Positions 7,846 through 15,651 of a DNA stretch of 64,000 nt are shown piece by piece. The first letter of the stretch is position 1; each line of letters opens with the position of its first letter. The position numbers and the translations under genes were made by a program. Source of the DNA: Paucilactobacillus oligofermentans DSM 15707 = LMG 22743. Lineage in GTDB: Bacteria; Bacillota; Bacilli; Lactobacillales; Lactobacillaceae. The notes beneath the pieces are model-generated. The model was given only the letters and a program-made list of their open reading frames with translations. It had not been told where the DNA came from and ran no database searches. The stretch is from the NCBI RefSeq assembly GCF_001434315.1, contig NZ_AZFE01000031.1, positions 618,450-682,449 on the forward strand, given 5' to 3'.

Positions 7846-9228
7846 CTATAATACACTGCCAATAATTTCAAAGACTAGTTGTAAGTTAAGTAGTGTTAAG
7901 ACCGTGAAAACAATCCAGGCAACAATCGTCATCCATCTTGAATTGGCAAATTCACCCATGATTTTCTTTGAGCTAGTAAACACAATCAATGGTGCCATTG
8001 CAAATGGTAAGGCAACTGATAAAAAAACCTGTGAATAAACTAATAGTTGATCTAATTTAGCTTCATTCCCACCATATAATAGCGTGAAAAATACAACCGG
8101 AATCAAAGCAAATCCACGAGTAATTAAGCGTTGTAACCACATTGGAATTTGAAGTCGTAAGAACCCGTTCATAATAACTTCACCAGTTAAGGTTCCAGTA
8201 ATGGTTGAATTTTGACCTGAAGCTAACAAAGCAACAGCAAATAATGTTGATAAAATTGGTGATGCTACTGCACCAGCAATCGATTTACTGCCCAAGGCAT
8301 TATACATTGCACTGAAAGTTCCAACTGAATCGCCATGTCCAAAGAACATTGCAGCTCCTAAAACTAACAACATTGAGTTGATTACAAATGCTAATGATAA
8401 CTGAATATTTGAATCCCACGTCATAAAACGAACGGCTTCTCTTAATTCTTGCTTATCATCACGATTTACTTTTCGTGTTTGAGAAATTGAAGAGTGCAAA
8501 TATAAATTATGAGGCATTACGGTTGCCCCAATAATTCCTAATGACATCAACAATGGTGAATCAGCACCATGAATCCCTTTAGTGCTTACTGCTTGAAGTT
8601 GCGGTAAATAGCCACCAAAGATAGCTGCAACTTCTGGTGAAGCAGAGATTACTAGATAACTAAAAATAATTAAAATTGTCAAAATCAAAGTCACAACAAT
8701 GGCTTCAATTTTTCTAAAACCAAATCTCATTAACAATAATAGCAATAATACATCTAGAGCTGTGGTCAAAACTGATGCAATCATCGACCAGCCAAATAAT
8801 AAATGAAGTGCAATTGCACCCCCAATAACTTCAGCAATATCCGTTGCCATCAAGGCAAGCTCTGAAATTACCCATAAAACAATTCCACCCGATTTATTGG
8901 TTCTAGCTCGGGTTGCTTGTGCTAAATCTTCGTGCTTAACCATACCAAGCTTACCAGCCATATATTGAAGCATCATTGCAATTAATGATGATATTAATAC
9001 AACCGATAGCAAAGTATATTGGTAAGTTGCCCCACCTTTAACGGAAGTTACCCAGTTACCTGGATCCATATAACCAACCGCTACCAATGCACCTGGTCCT
9101 GAAAATGCTAATAACTTACGCCAAAATGATCCGTCTTTTGGTGCAGAAATTGAACCATTTACATCACCTAAACTTGAGCTTTCTGCATCAAGTTTACTCA
9201 CACCTTTTTTCTTCGTTTCGTCTGACAT
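7846..9228 (-). CDS. mntH: Nramp-family Mn2+/H+ symporter MntH
   Basis: The start taken is the ATG at 9228 behind AGGAGG with 8-bp spacing; an earlier in-frame ATG at 9249 lacks a site. The 460-residue protein has 11 membrane spans with the metal-binding pair of the family: DPGNW in the first span (GYMDPGNW) and MPHNLYLHS in the sixth. It imports Mn2+ (and probably Fe2+) with protons; lactobacilli use high Mn2+ against superoxide. It leads the operon with usp. A long transcribed leader (see the entry at 9229) suggests post-initiation or repressor control by manganese, but I recognise neither a yybP-ykoY riboswitch nor a clear MntR box. Confidence 0.92.
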   Translation of the reverse strand: MSDETKKKGVSKLDAESSSLGDVNGSISAPKDGSFWRKLLAFSGPGALVAVGYMDPGNWVTSVKGGATYQYTLLSVVLISSLIAMMLQYMAGKLGMVKHEDLAQATRARTNKSGGIVLWVISELALMATDIAEVIGGAIALHLLFGWSMIASVLTTALDVLLLLLLMRFGFRKIEAIVVTLILTILIIFSYLVISASPEVAAIFGGYLPQLQAVSTKGIHGADSPLLMSLGIIGATVMPHNLYLHSSISQTRKVNRDDKQELREAVRFMTWDSNIQLSLAFVINSMLLVLGAAMFFGHGDSVGTFSAMYNALGSKSIAGAVASPILSTLFAVALLASGQNSTITGTLTGEVIMNGFLRLQIPMWLQRLITRGFALIPVVFFTLLYGGNEAKLDQLLVYSQVFLSVALPFAMAPLIVFTSSKKIMGEFANSRWMTIVAWIVFTVLTLLNLQLVFEIIGSVL

Positions 9229-9429
9229 GACAAAACCTCCTACCACCATAGATTTGATGGACGAATACAGATTTCTAAATACTATATTAACTTGTCAAAA
9301 CAGCTAAATAAATTTCATAAAGATTTTCGTCCAACCGACAACATCAGTTGAAAGCTTATGACTTTCATTTAACCATGGACTAGTTCACCATCCGTTAAAC
9401 ATTATATATGCTATCAAAAGTTTTGGCAA
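9229..9429 (-). promoter_or_regulatory. mntH promoter and long structured leader
   Basis: On the minus strand, TTGCCA (complement of 9424-9429) and TATAAT (complement of 9401-9406) are exactly 17 bp apart. Transcription would start near 9394, giving a 165-nt leader before the mntH ATG. The leader has a hairpin TGAAAG-N7-CTTTCA (9349-9367) and a long-range complement, TGGACGAA (9257-9264) with TTCGTCCA (9327-9334), whose 3' arm is close to the ribosome binding site. A TTGACA-like hexamer (complement of 9293-9298) could mark a second promoter. The remaining 9430-9512 holds nothing I recognise. Confidence 0.6.
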
Positions 9430-9512
9430 CCCTAAAATTCTTTTTAATTTAGCTTAAATTTGAAAGGATTATCAGCTTTAGGTTCATTAAAGCATCATAT
9501 AAATTGAACGTC

Positions 9513-9541
9513 AAAAAAAATCGATTAAAATCGATTTAATT
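9513..9541 (-). terminator. terminator of the Tet(M)-like gene
   Basis: AAATCGATT and AATCGATTT form an AT-rich hairpin followed, on the minus strand, by an eight-T run directly after the stop codon. Confidence 0.65.
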
Positions 9542-11476
9542 TTAAATATTAATATAATCAACATGTGCTGCTGCGGGAACATCACTCCACTTAACCGGAT
9601 AACCTGCACCATGAGCACAAAAAACAGAATCTGGTGTATTTTCAAGATCTGCCACTGGATCATATTCAAGCTTAGCTAATACATCGTCAGTATTATGGCA
9701 CGGACGATATCCCGCAAACGAGCATTCAAATTGACCTTGACCATGCGTATAGTTATTAACTATTTGAGCATATTCTCTCATTTCAGCAACGGGGGCAGTC
9801 CCCGTCAATACAGTCATTCCACCCTCGATAGTCATTCCGGAATTGTCTAATAATCCATTCATCATTTGGACATCATTCATTGCTCGACCAACATGAGATT
9901 GCTCAATTTCCAATCTAAATTGATACCATGGTTCCAATAATTGTAAATCAGTAGATGATTTTAGCATCATTAATCCTTGGCGAACTGCTCGCCAAGTAGC
10001 TTCTCTAAAATCGCCACCAACCGAGTGTTTAATACTAGCTCGACCACTAATTAACGTAATTTTCATATCAGTAATTGGAAAGCCAGTTAATACACCTAGA
10101 TGTTCTTTAGCACGGAGACTGGTCATCACTTGTTGCTGGAAATTATTACCCAGGAAATCAACACTACAATTTGTATCAAAGGTAATTCCACTGCCTAATT
10201 TTGCTGGTTCCATTAACAGGTGGACCTCCGCATAATGACGTAAGGGCTCAAAATGGCCAACCGCCTCCACCTTTTTAGTAATCGTTTCTTTATATAAAAT
10301 ACTACTTTCACCAAAACTTACATTCAATTGATACTGATTTAGCAAGTTTTGTTGTAAGATTTCTAATTGCACTTCACCCATAATTTGAATATGAATCTCT
10401 TGTAAATGTGTCGACCAAGCTACGTGTAGTTGTGGGTTTTCATCCTCAAGTTGTCGTAATGCAAATAAACAGTCTTTGACATCATTCCCATTTAAATTTA
10501 ACGCGTAATTTAAGACAGGTTGCATTGTTAACGGCTGACTATTTTCTGCCATACCAAGGCCCTGACCCGGATAAGTAGCCGTCAACCCGGTAATGGCGCA
10601 AACGCCACCCGCGTTAACTTCTTGACTAATCGAAAACTTAGCCCCGTTATAAATTCGAAGCTGATTAGCTTTTTGACCATCAATTAAGACAGCCTTGTTT
10701 TTTAAAGTACCACCCATTACTCTGACCCAAGTCAATCGCTCACCTTGATCATCATGCGATATTTTGAATACTCGCGCTTTAAAATCATTAGGCACTTTTT
10801 TCTCAACACACCACCGATCTAGTCCAGACATGAAGTCGTTAACTCCATCTAATTTTAGAGCAGACCCAAAATATACTGGAAAAACTTCGCGCTGATTAAT
10901 CATTTGTTGAATATCTTGATCCGCAAGTTCGCCAGTTTCCATATATTTATCAAACATATTATCATTATACAACGCAATTTCATCATAACTTGAAGCTAAA
11001 TTTGTGGTATTAAACTCAATACACCCTTGTGACAAACTCACCTTTAAATCGCTTAAAACTTGATTTTTATCGGTACCATTAGCATCCATTTTATTGACAA
11101 AAATAAACGTCGGAATCTGATATTGCTTCAGTAAGCGCCATAAAGTTCGTGTATTACTTTGGACCCCATCAGTCGCCGAAATCACTAAAATTGCGTAATC
11201 CAATACATCTAGTACTTGTTCAGTTTGATTCGAAAAGTCCACATGACCCGGCGTATCAAGTAGCGTTATCGCACTTGCTTCAGTCTTAAAACTAGCTTGA
11301 TGCGATGAAATTGTAATTCCGCGCTTTTTTTCAAGTACATCAGGGTCAAGAAAAGCATCGCCTTTATCCACACGGCCTAATTGGCGTGTTTCCCCGGTCT
11401 GATATAACATTGCTTCTGATAATGTCGTTTTACCAGCATCAACGTGAGCAACCGTTCCAATGACTATCTGTTTCAT
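9542..11476 (-). CDS. Tet(M)-like ribosomal-protection / EF-G-type translation GTPase
   Basis: The 644-residue protein has the length and domain order of Tet(M)/EF-G-like factors. The GTPase domain shows AHVDAGKTT (10-18), the switch region with KKRGITI, DTPGH near 74 and NKMD near 128. Then come domain II, domain III, a domain IV containing FREATWRAVRQGLM, and domain V. Tet(M)-type proteins remove tetracycline from the ribosome. The C-terminal third departs from Tet(M): I do not see the YSPVS tip loop and the tail carries extra Cys/His residues, so this may be an intrinsic ribosome-rescue or stress GTPase rather than an acquired resistance gene. It is single, chromosomal, with base use like its neighbours and no mobile element beside it. 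The start at 11476 has the site AAGGAGCG. Confidence 0.8.
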   Translation of the reverse strand: MKQIVIGTVAHVDAGKTTLSEAMLYQTGETRQLGRVDKGDAFLDPDVLEKKRGITISSHQASFKTEASAITLLDTPGHVDFSNQTEQVLDVLDYAILVISATDGVQSNTRTLWRLLKQYQIPTFIFVNKMDANGTDKNQVLSDLKVSLSQGCIEFNTTNLASSYDEIALYNDNMFDKYMETGELADQDIQQMINQREVFPVYFGSALKLDGVNDFMSGLDRWCVEKKVPNDFKARVFKISHDDQGERLTWVRVMGGTLKNKAVLIDGQKANQLRIYNGAKFSISQEVNAGGVCAITGLTATYPGQGLGMAENSQPLTMQPVLNYALNLNGNDVKDCLFALRQLEDENPQLHVAWSTHLQEIHIQIMGEVQLEILQQNLLNQYQLNVSFGESSILYKETITKKVEAVGHFEPLRHYAEVHLLMEPAKLGSGITFDTNCSVDFLGNNFQQQVMTSLRAKEHLGVLTGFPITDMKITLISGRASIKHSVGGDFREATWRAVRQGLMMLKSSTDLQLLEPWYQFRLEIEQSHVGRAMNDVQMMNGLLDNSGMTIEGGMTVLTGTAPVAEMREYAQIVNNYTHGQGQFECSFAGYRPCHNTDDVLAKLEYDPVADLENTPDSVFCAHGAGYPVKWSDVPAAAHVDYINI

Positions 11477-11582
11477 GATGGCTTTCGCTCCTTAAAATAA
11501 ATCTTCGACCTAATATTACTTATTATAACGTTGAGATTGACATTAATCACTCATTCTTGCTATACTCTTTGACACTAGTTTT

Positions 11583-12662
11583 TTGGAGGGGATTTTAATT
11601 TACCAATTAATGCAACTTAGTCCAGGTGTGTTGCGACAAAAAATTACCAATGCACCAAAAAATAACAAAAAAAAATATGTCATTGCTTTATTATTGCGTG
11701 ATTTTTGTTTACTTAGTTTTGCAATTGGCTATATTACCACATTTATTAGCGTTTTTGGTAATGAAAATAGTAGTGTAGCGGTGGCTAGCTTTTGTATGAT
11801 CATTTCACTGCATTTTGTTGGTTTTGGCTTTCGCGCTAGTGACGGTGTTATCGCGCTAGCCATAGTCTTATTAATTATGTTTATCGGTAGTGTACTCTGG
11901 TTTGTTTTACCAACTGCCCTTGGTTTGGTTGCTAATCTGATTAGCATCTTACTAATCTTAATTTTAACAAGCTCACGACCCGAATTAGGTAATGCCGGCG
12001 TTTATGTTTTTAGTTATATTTTCATTACCGGTATGACCGTTACTGGCAGTTTAGTCATAACTAGAGGACTTGCAATCTTAACTGTGTTTATCATGCTTTC
12101 ACTGATTTTACTTTTTAAACACAGTGCCAATGATTCTAAAATTAGATTACACCATTTATTTAAACAAATTAATTTACATTCAAAAACTACGCAATGGCAC
12201 ATTCGACTGGCTTTAGGCATTAGCATCGTTATTGCGATTAGCGATTGGAGTAATTTAAACCGTCCCGTCTGGCTTGGTTACGCATGTATGTCCATTTTAT
12301 TACCACAGACCGGCAATTATTTAAAAAGGGCTCATCATCGATTAGCCGGAATTGTATTTGGTTCACTATTATTTATCATATGTACTAACTATTTACCTGA
12401 ATCAATTTTATTTATTCTGGCCCCCGCGGCTGGTTTTTGCCTGGGTCTCACAATTAATTACTTTTTGCATAGTCTTTTAAACTGTTTCGGCGCGTTAACT
12501 TTAGCCACTAGTATTTACGGATTATCATTATCTGGTTCCATCAGAATTTGGGATAACTTTATCGGTATTAGTATCGCATTAATCTTTGCTGCTTTATTTG
12601 AAATAATCCTTAAAATATATCAAAAAAATCATTCATTACCGCTAACTAATCAGTCGATCTGA
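11583..12662 (+). CDS. FUSC / aromatic acid exporter-like membrane protein
   Basis: The product is about 350-359 residues with two blocks of membrane spans: roughly residues 25-170 and 205-345. The second block has the FUSC signature (RPVWLGYACMSILLPQ, then a conserved R...R-x-x-G segment HHRLAGIVFGSLLF). FUSC proteins are linked to export of aromatic or toxic acids. The start is unresolved: the TTG at 11583 overlaps the ribosome binding site GGAGGGGA (11585-11592), and the first ATG (11610) is 18 bp beyond it, so initiation may use a rare codon such as ATT at 11598. It stands alone, divergent from the Tet(M)-like gene. Confidence 0.7.
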   Translation: MEGILIYQLMQLSPGVLRQKITNAPKNNKKKYVIALLLRDFCLLSFAIGYITTFISVFGNENSSVAVASFCMIISLHFVGFGFRASDGVIALAIVLLIMFIGSVLWFVLPTALGLVANLISILLILILTSSRPELGNAGVYVFSYIFITGMTVTGSLVITRGLAILTVFIMLSLILLFKHSANDSKIRLHHLFKQINLHSKTTQWHIRLALGISIVIAISDWSNLNRPVWLGYACMSILLPQTGNYLKRAHHRLAGIVFGSLLFIICTNYLPESILFILAPAAGFCLGLTINYFLHSLLNCFGALTLATSIYGLSLSGSIRIWDNFIGISIALIFAALFEIILKIYQKNHSLPLTNQSI

Positions 12663-12694
12663 CTCCTAACAGATAAAAATCAAAAACTTATAAC

Positions 12695-12723
12695 TTGACT
12701 TTTAATAGGACCTGTCGTAAATT
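12695..12723 (+). promoter_or_regulatory. promoter of the T-box leader
   Basis: TTGACT (12695-12700), 17 bp, TAAATT (12718-12723). Transcription would begin about 15 bp before Stem I of the T-box. Confidence 0.65.
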
Positions 12724-12744
12724 AATAACAATTATTAAACAAAT

Positions 12745-12968
12745 GTCATTCAAACTAAGTAGTGCATTATCTGTGTGTCAGAAAGTCGGTGGTTGCTGCG
12801 AACCGATCAGGGTAATGTTTTCGAAATACTGAATGCTTGTTTCGGCTATAACAGGTCCGTTATCTCCTGTCAGAGTGGTTTGCTATCCTAATATTAGCGG
12901 ACTAACTGGGTGGTACCGCGGTTTCCTGATCGTCCCTATTTCGCATATGCGAAGTAGGGATTTTTTTG
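12745..12968 (+). promoter_or_regulatory. T-box riboswitch leader (Tyr specifier proposed)
   Basis: The conserved T-box TGGGTGGTACCGCGG lies at 12907-12921. It is followed by the terminator TCCCTATTTCGCATATGCGAAGTAGGGA (about 12933-12960, written here as paired arms TCCCTA...TAGGGA) and a T run. Stem I can be drawn: CATTCA (12747) with TGAATG (12830), an AGTA loop motif (12758-12761) opposite GAAATAC (12823-12829), CATTA (12765) with TAATG (12813), and an apical TCGGT...ACCGA hairpin. The specifier is TAC (Tyr, 12827-12829) or, read strictly after GAA, ATA (Ile). Uncharged cognate tRNA would favour antitermination and expression of the transporter downstream. Confidence 0.9.
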
Positions 12969-12990
12969 TAGACTGAGGAGGAGACCAACT

Positions 12991-13044
12991 ATGAAACAAA
13001 AGAGCTGTGGCGGATTATTACGATATTATTTTTTGCTGAATTAA
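12991..13044 (+). CDS. 17-codon ORF between T-box and transporter gene
   Basis: An ATG at 12991 lies 7 bp after a very strong site, GAGGAGGAG. It encodes MKQKSCGGLLRYYFLLN and stops at 13042-13044, 34 bp before the transporter start. The ribosome binding site is stronger than that of the transporter (AAAAAGGATGT). The peptide contains adjacent Tyr codons (TAT TAT) followed by Phe. It could be a leader peptide that couples translation to tyrosine supply, a small membrane peptide, or a chance ORF kept for translational coupling. I recognise no family. Confidence 0.5.
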   Translation: MKQKSCGGLLRYYFLLN

Positions 13045-13078
13045 CCAATCAAATTTATCAAAAAAGGATGTCTAAAAA

Positions 13079-14464
13079 ATGACAAAAAAGAAAATTAGTT
13101 TACTTGAAGCCAGTTTAGTTTTAATAACGATGTTAACCATCATGGGTAGTGGCGTGATTATTTTCCATTTATCACCCCAAACCCCTGTTCTAACCGTAAT
13201 TGCTCTATTAATGCTTTGGGCACGAATCCGTCACTTCAGCTGGGACGAAATTCACAGTGGAATTGAAGACGGCCTTAAAAGTGGGATTATTCCAATTATT
13301 ATCTTTATTTTAGTTGGTGCTTTAATTAGTACTTGGATGGCTGCCGGGGTAATTCCCACCATGATGGTTTGGGGATTTCAGATTGTTAACGTTCACTGGT
13401 TTATTCCTTCAATTTTCGTCGTCTGTGCTTTAGTTGGAAGTGCCATTGGGAGTGCTTTTACCGTTATTTCAACGGTTGGGATTGCGTTCTTTGGAATTGG
13501 CGCGACACTAGGACTTGATACCACGGTGGTTGCCGCAGCAATTATTTCTGGGGCCATCTTTGGGGATAAATCATCGCCCTTATCACAATCGACAAATTTA
13601 ACCGCCGCCGTCACTGAAACTGATCTATTTGATCACATCAAAAATCTAATGTGGTCAACGATTCCCGCGTTTATTGGGGCATTAATCTTATACGCAATTA
13701 TCGGTCATACATCACAAGACGCTTCACTCACCAAAATCCATACGACCGTTGCCATTTTAAAAGCTAATTCACATATCAGTTTATTAGCATTGATTCCAAT
13801 CATTCTAATTTTTGTTTGTGCACGTCTTAAAATGCCCGCAATCCCAACACTACTTTTAAATATCAGCGTTTCAATTGGACTAATATTTTGGCATAACGTC
13901 CACACTTCACTACAAACTATTGCTAGTATCATTGAAAATGGTTTTGTCGCTCATACTGGTGACAAAAGCATCGACGCCTTATTATCACGTGGTGGCATTA
14001 GCAGTATGCTCAGTACCGTTGCATTAATTATTTTAACCTTAACGCTTGGTGGTTTGTTAATGCGCCTGGGGCTAATTGAAAGTGTCATGAGTCCGTTAAC
14101 TAAACATCTCCGGACACCGGGACAGTTAATCAGTACGGTCATCGCTTCTGCAATTGGGGTAAATCTCTTTATTGGTGAGGAATTTCTCTCTGTAATTTTA
14201 CCTGGTAAAGCATTCAAGCCAACCTTTGAAAAATCTGATTTAAGTAACTTAGCTCTTGGTCGAGCACTAGAAGATGGTGGGACCGTGATTAACTACTTAA
14301 TTCCATGGGGGGTTGCTGGCGTTTTTGCCGCTAATACCCTTGGCGTCCCAACGCTCAGTTATTTACCATTTTGTTTCTTCAGTATCTTATCACCAATTTT
14401 CTCAATCATCAGTGCATTTAGTGGGATTGGGCTTAAACATAAAACCAAAGAAAAGATTGCTTAA
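13079..14464 (+). CDS. NhaC-family Na+/H+ antiporter-like transporter (probable amino-acid, perhaps tyrosine, transport)
   Basis: The 461-residue protein has about 12 membrane spans. It shows NhaC-family features: GSAIGSAFTVISTVGIAF-like Gly/Ser-rich span near 120-140, FGDKSSPLSQSTNLTA near 160-175, and GEEFLSVILPG near 365. Classical NhaC exchanges Na+ for H+. In Lactobacillales, NhaC relatives placed under tyrosine T-boxes (YheL type) have been predicted to carry tyrosine, and the T-box upstream makes an amino-acid role more likely than ion homeostasis here. The ATG at 13079 has the site AAAAAGGATGT. It is the last gene of the unit and is followed by a terminator. Confidence 0.82.
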   Translation: MTKKKISLLEASLVLITMLTIMGSGVIIFHLSPQTPVLTVIALLMLWARIRHFSWDEIHSGIEDGLKSGIIPIIIFILVGALISTWMAAGVIPTMMVWGFQIVNVHWFIPSIFVVCALVGSAIGSAFTVISTVGIAFFGIGATLGLDTTVVAAAIISGAIFGDKSSPLSQSTNLTAAVTETDLFDHIKNLMWSTIPAFIGALILYAIIGHTSQDASLTKIHTTVAILKANSHISLLALIPIILIFVCARLKMPAIPTLLLNISVSIGLIFWHNVHTSLQTIASIIENGFVAHTGDKSIDALLSRGGISSMLSTVALIILTLTLGGLLMRLGLIESVMSPLTKHLRTPGQLISTVIASAIGVNLFIGEEFLSVILPGKAFKPTFEKSDLSNLALGRALEDGGTVINYLIPWGVAGVFAANTLGVPTLSYLPFCFFSILSPIFSIISAFSGIGLKHKTKEKIA

Positions 14465-14470
14465 CTAAAC

Positions 14471-14512
14471 AAAACAGCGCTGACTATTAAAATAATCAGC
14501 GCTGTTTTTTTG
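14471..14512 (+). terminator. intrinsic terminator after the NhaC-type gene
   Basis: AACAGCGCTGA and TCAGCGCTGTT form a long stem followed by a seven-T run. The hairpin is nearly symmetric and may also stop rlmH transcripts from the other side. Confidence 0.9.
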
Positions 14513-14536
14513 AGATTTAATTGAGTACTACTTAAG

Positions 14537-15016
14537 TTACTTATGATAAGGACTTCCCTCATTAATCATAAACGCACGATATATCTGTTCAGTTAAAACC
14601 AAGCGCATAAGCTGGTGAGGTAACGTAAACTTACCAAATGAAATCTGTGCATTGGATCGTTTCATAACGGCAGCATCTAAGCCTAATGATCCACCAATTA
14701 CAAACGTAATATCTGAATGGCCATACGTTACCAATTGCGTAAGTTCTTTTGAGAAATCTTCTGAAGAACGTTCTTTGCCTTCAATTGCTAAGGCATAGAC
14801 ATATTCTTTATCTTTTATTTTTCCTAAAATCCGAGCACCCTCTTTAGCCTTTACATTATCCATCTCTGACTGACTAAGAGATTCAGGTGCTTTTTCATCC
14901 GGAACTTCAACAATCGTAAACTTACCGAAGCGTCCAAGTCGTTTCGCATATTCGGCAATTCCGTCTTTAAAGTACTTTTCTTTAAGTTTTCCAACGCCAA
15001 TTATTTTAATGTTCAT
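14537..15016 (-). CDS. rlmH: 23S rRNA (pseudouridine1915-N3)-methyltransferase RlmH
   Basis: The protein of 159 residues from the ATG at 15016 (site AGAGGTAGTT) has exactly the family length. It has the SPOUT-fold features: [13 protein letters not shown] at the N-terminus, the knot region [10 protein letters not shown] near 105, and the C-terminal [17 protein letters not shown]...G-PYHK tail that contacts the ribosome. RlmH methylates the pseudouridine in helix 69 of 23S rRNA. It is adjacent to htrA and the wal genes as in many Firmicutes. The upstream ATG at 15034 has no ribosome binding site. Confidence 0.95.
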   Translation of the reverse strand: MNIKIIGVGKLKEKYFKDGIAEYAKRLGRFGKFTIVEVPDEKAPESLSQSEMDNVKAKEGARILGKIKDKEYVYALAIEGKERSSEDFSKELTQLVTYGHSDITFVIGGSLGLDAAVMKRSNAQISFGKFTLPHQLMRLVLTEQIYRAFMINEGSPYHK

Positions 15017-15037
15017 AACTACCTCTTTTTCCACAAG

Positions 15038-15351
15038 TTATCCACAGACTTTTCCACAGGCAAACTTCACAAATGCATAAAAAAAGTTCAAATAATCTTC
15101 AAACTCTATTGACACCGTTATTTTATACAAAAATGTTATCCACAGTTTTGCACAGAAACAAGCGTTCGTGCGTTGCGCTTACAAACTCTGGTATAACAAC
15201 GTTTAAACTGTTCGTTTTGGCTTTTATATTAGTTATCCACAGCTAACTAATGTCATTGTGGATAACTTTTACACCATTGCTGAATGCCTATTTTTCAGCG
15301 TTTATAATTTCTTAATAATTATAACAGAAGTTATCCACATAGTTTTCCACA
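15038..15351. other. DnaA-box array between rlmH and htrA
   Basis: Perfect DnaA boxes TTATCCACA lie on the plus strand at 15038-15046, 15136-15144, 15233-15241 and 15331-15339, and one on the minus strand at 15257-15265. The four plus-strand boxes are spaced 98, 97 and 98 bp. Three of them are followed within 10-12 bp by a weaker partner (TTTTCCACA at 15050 and 15343, TTTTGCACA at 15146). From 15352 to 15605 the DNA is very AT-rich and holds no gene I can support. The array may titrate DnaA, act as a regulatory DnaA-binding cluster, or be a relic or second origin element. Confidence 0.85.
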
Positions 15352-15605
15352 TTCAAAATTTAATCACCATCTTTTGCATATTCAACTATGAACTACCTCA
15401 TTTTTATTACGACATTTTGTTCGGAAAAATTTTAAGTCACTACCCTTAAATCGCTAAATATTCAATATAATTCTATTTATTGTTCGTATTTTATTAAATA
15501 TATACTGCACTTGTGTTGGATTATTAATTTATCCCGGATTTTAAAATGTATATTCTTTTCTAAGCCTTATGTACCAACATTTCACAATGTTCGTATTTTA
15601 ACTAA

Positions 15606-15640
15606 AAAATCTCCAGATAGCTTTTCACTATCCAGAGATT
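15606..15640 (-). terminator. terminator of the wal-htrA operon
   Basis: On the minus strand AATCTCTGGATAG pairs with CTATCTGGAGATT (two mismatches) and is followed by a T run, 12 bp after the htrA stop. Confidence 0.8.
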
Positions 15641-15651
15641 ATTATTTATAC

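Noticed and set aside
9229-9429. yybP-ykoY manganese riboswitch ahead of mntH
   Set aside because: The conserved loop sequences of that class are not present; only generic hairpins are visible.
12823-12835. Cys specifier (TGC after GAA at 12831) for the T-box
   Set aside because: TGAATG at 12830-12835 pairs with CATTCA at 12747-12752 to form the lower part of Stem I, so TGC is not in the specifier loop.
15258-15449. 63-codon plus-strand frame between rlmH and htrA
   Set aside because: Its start codon is inside a DnaA box, there is no ribosome binding site, and the product has no sensible composition.
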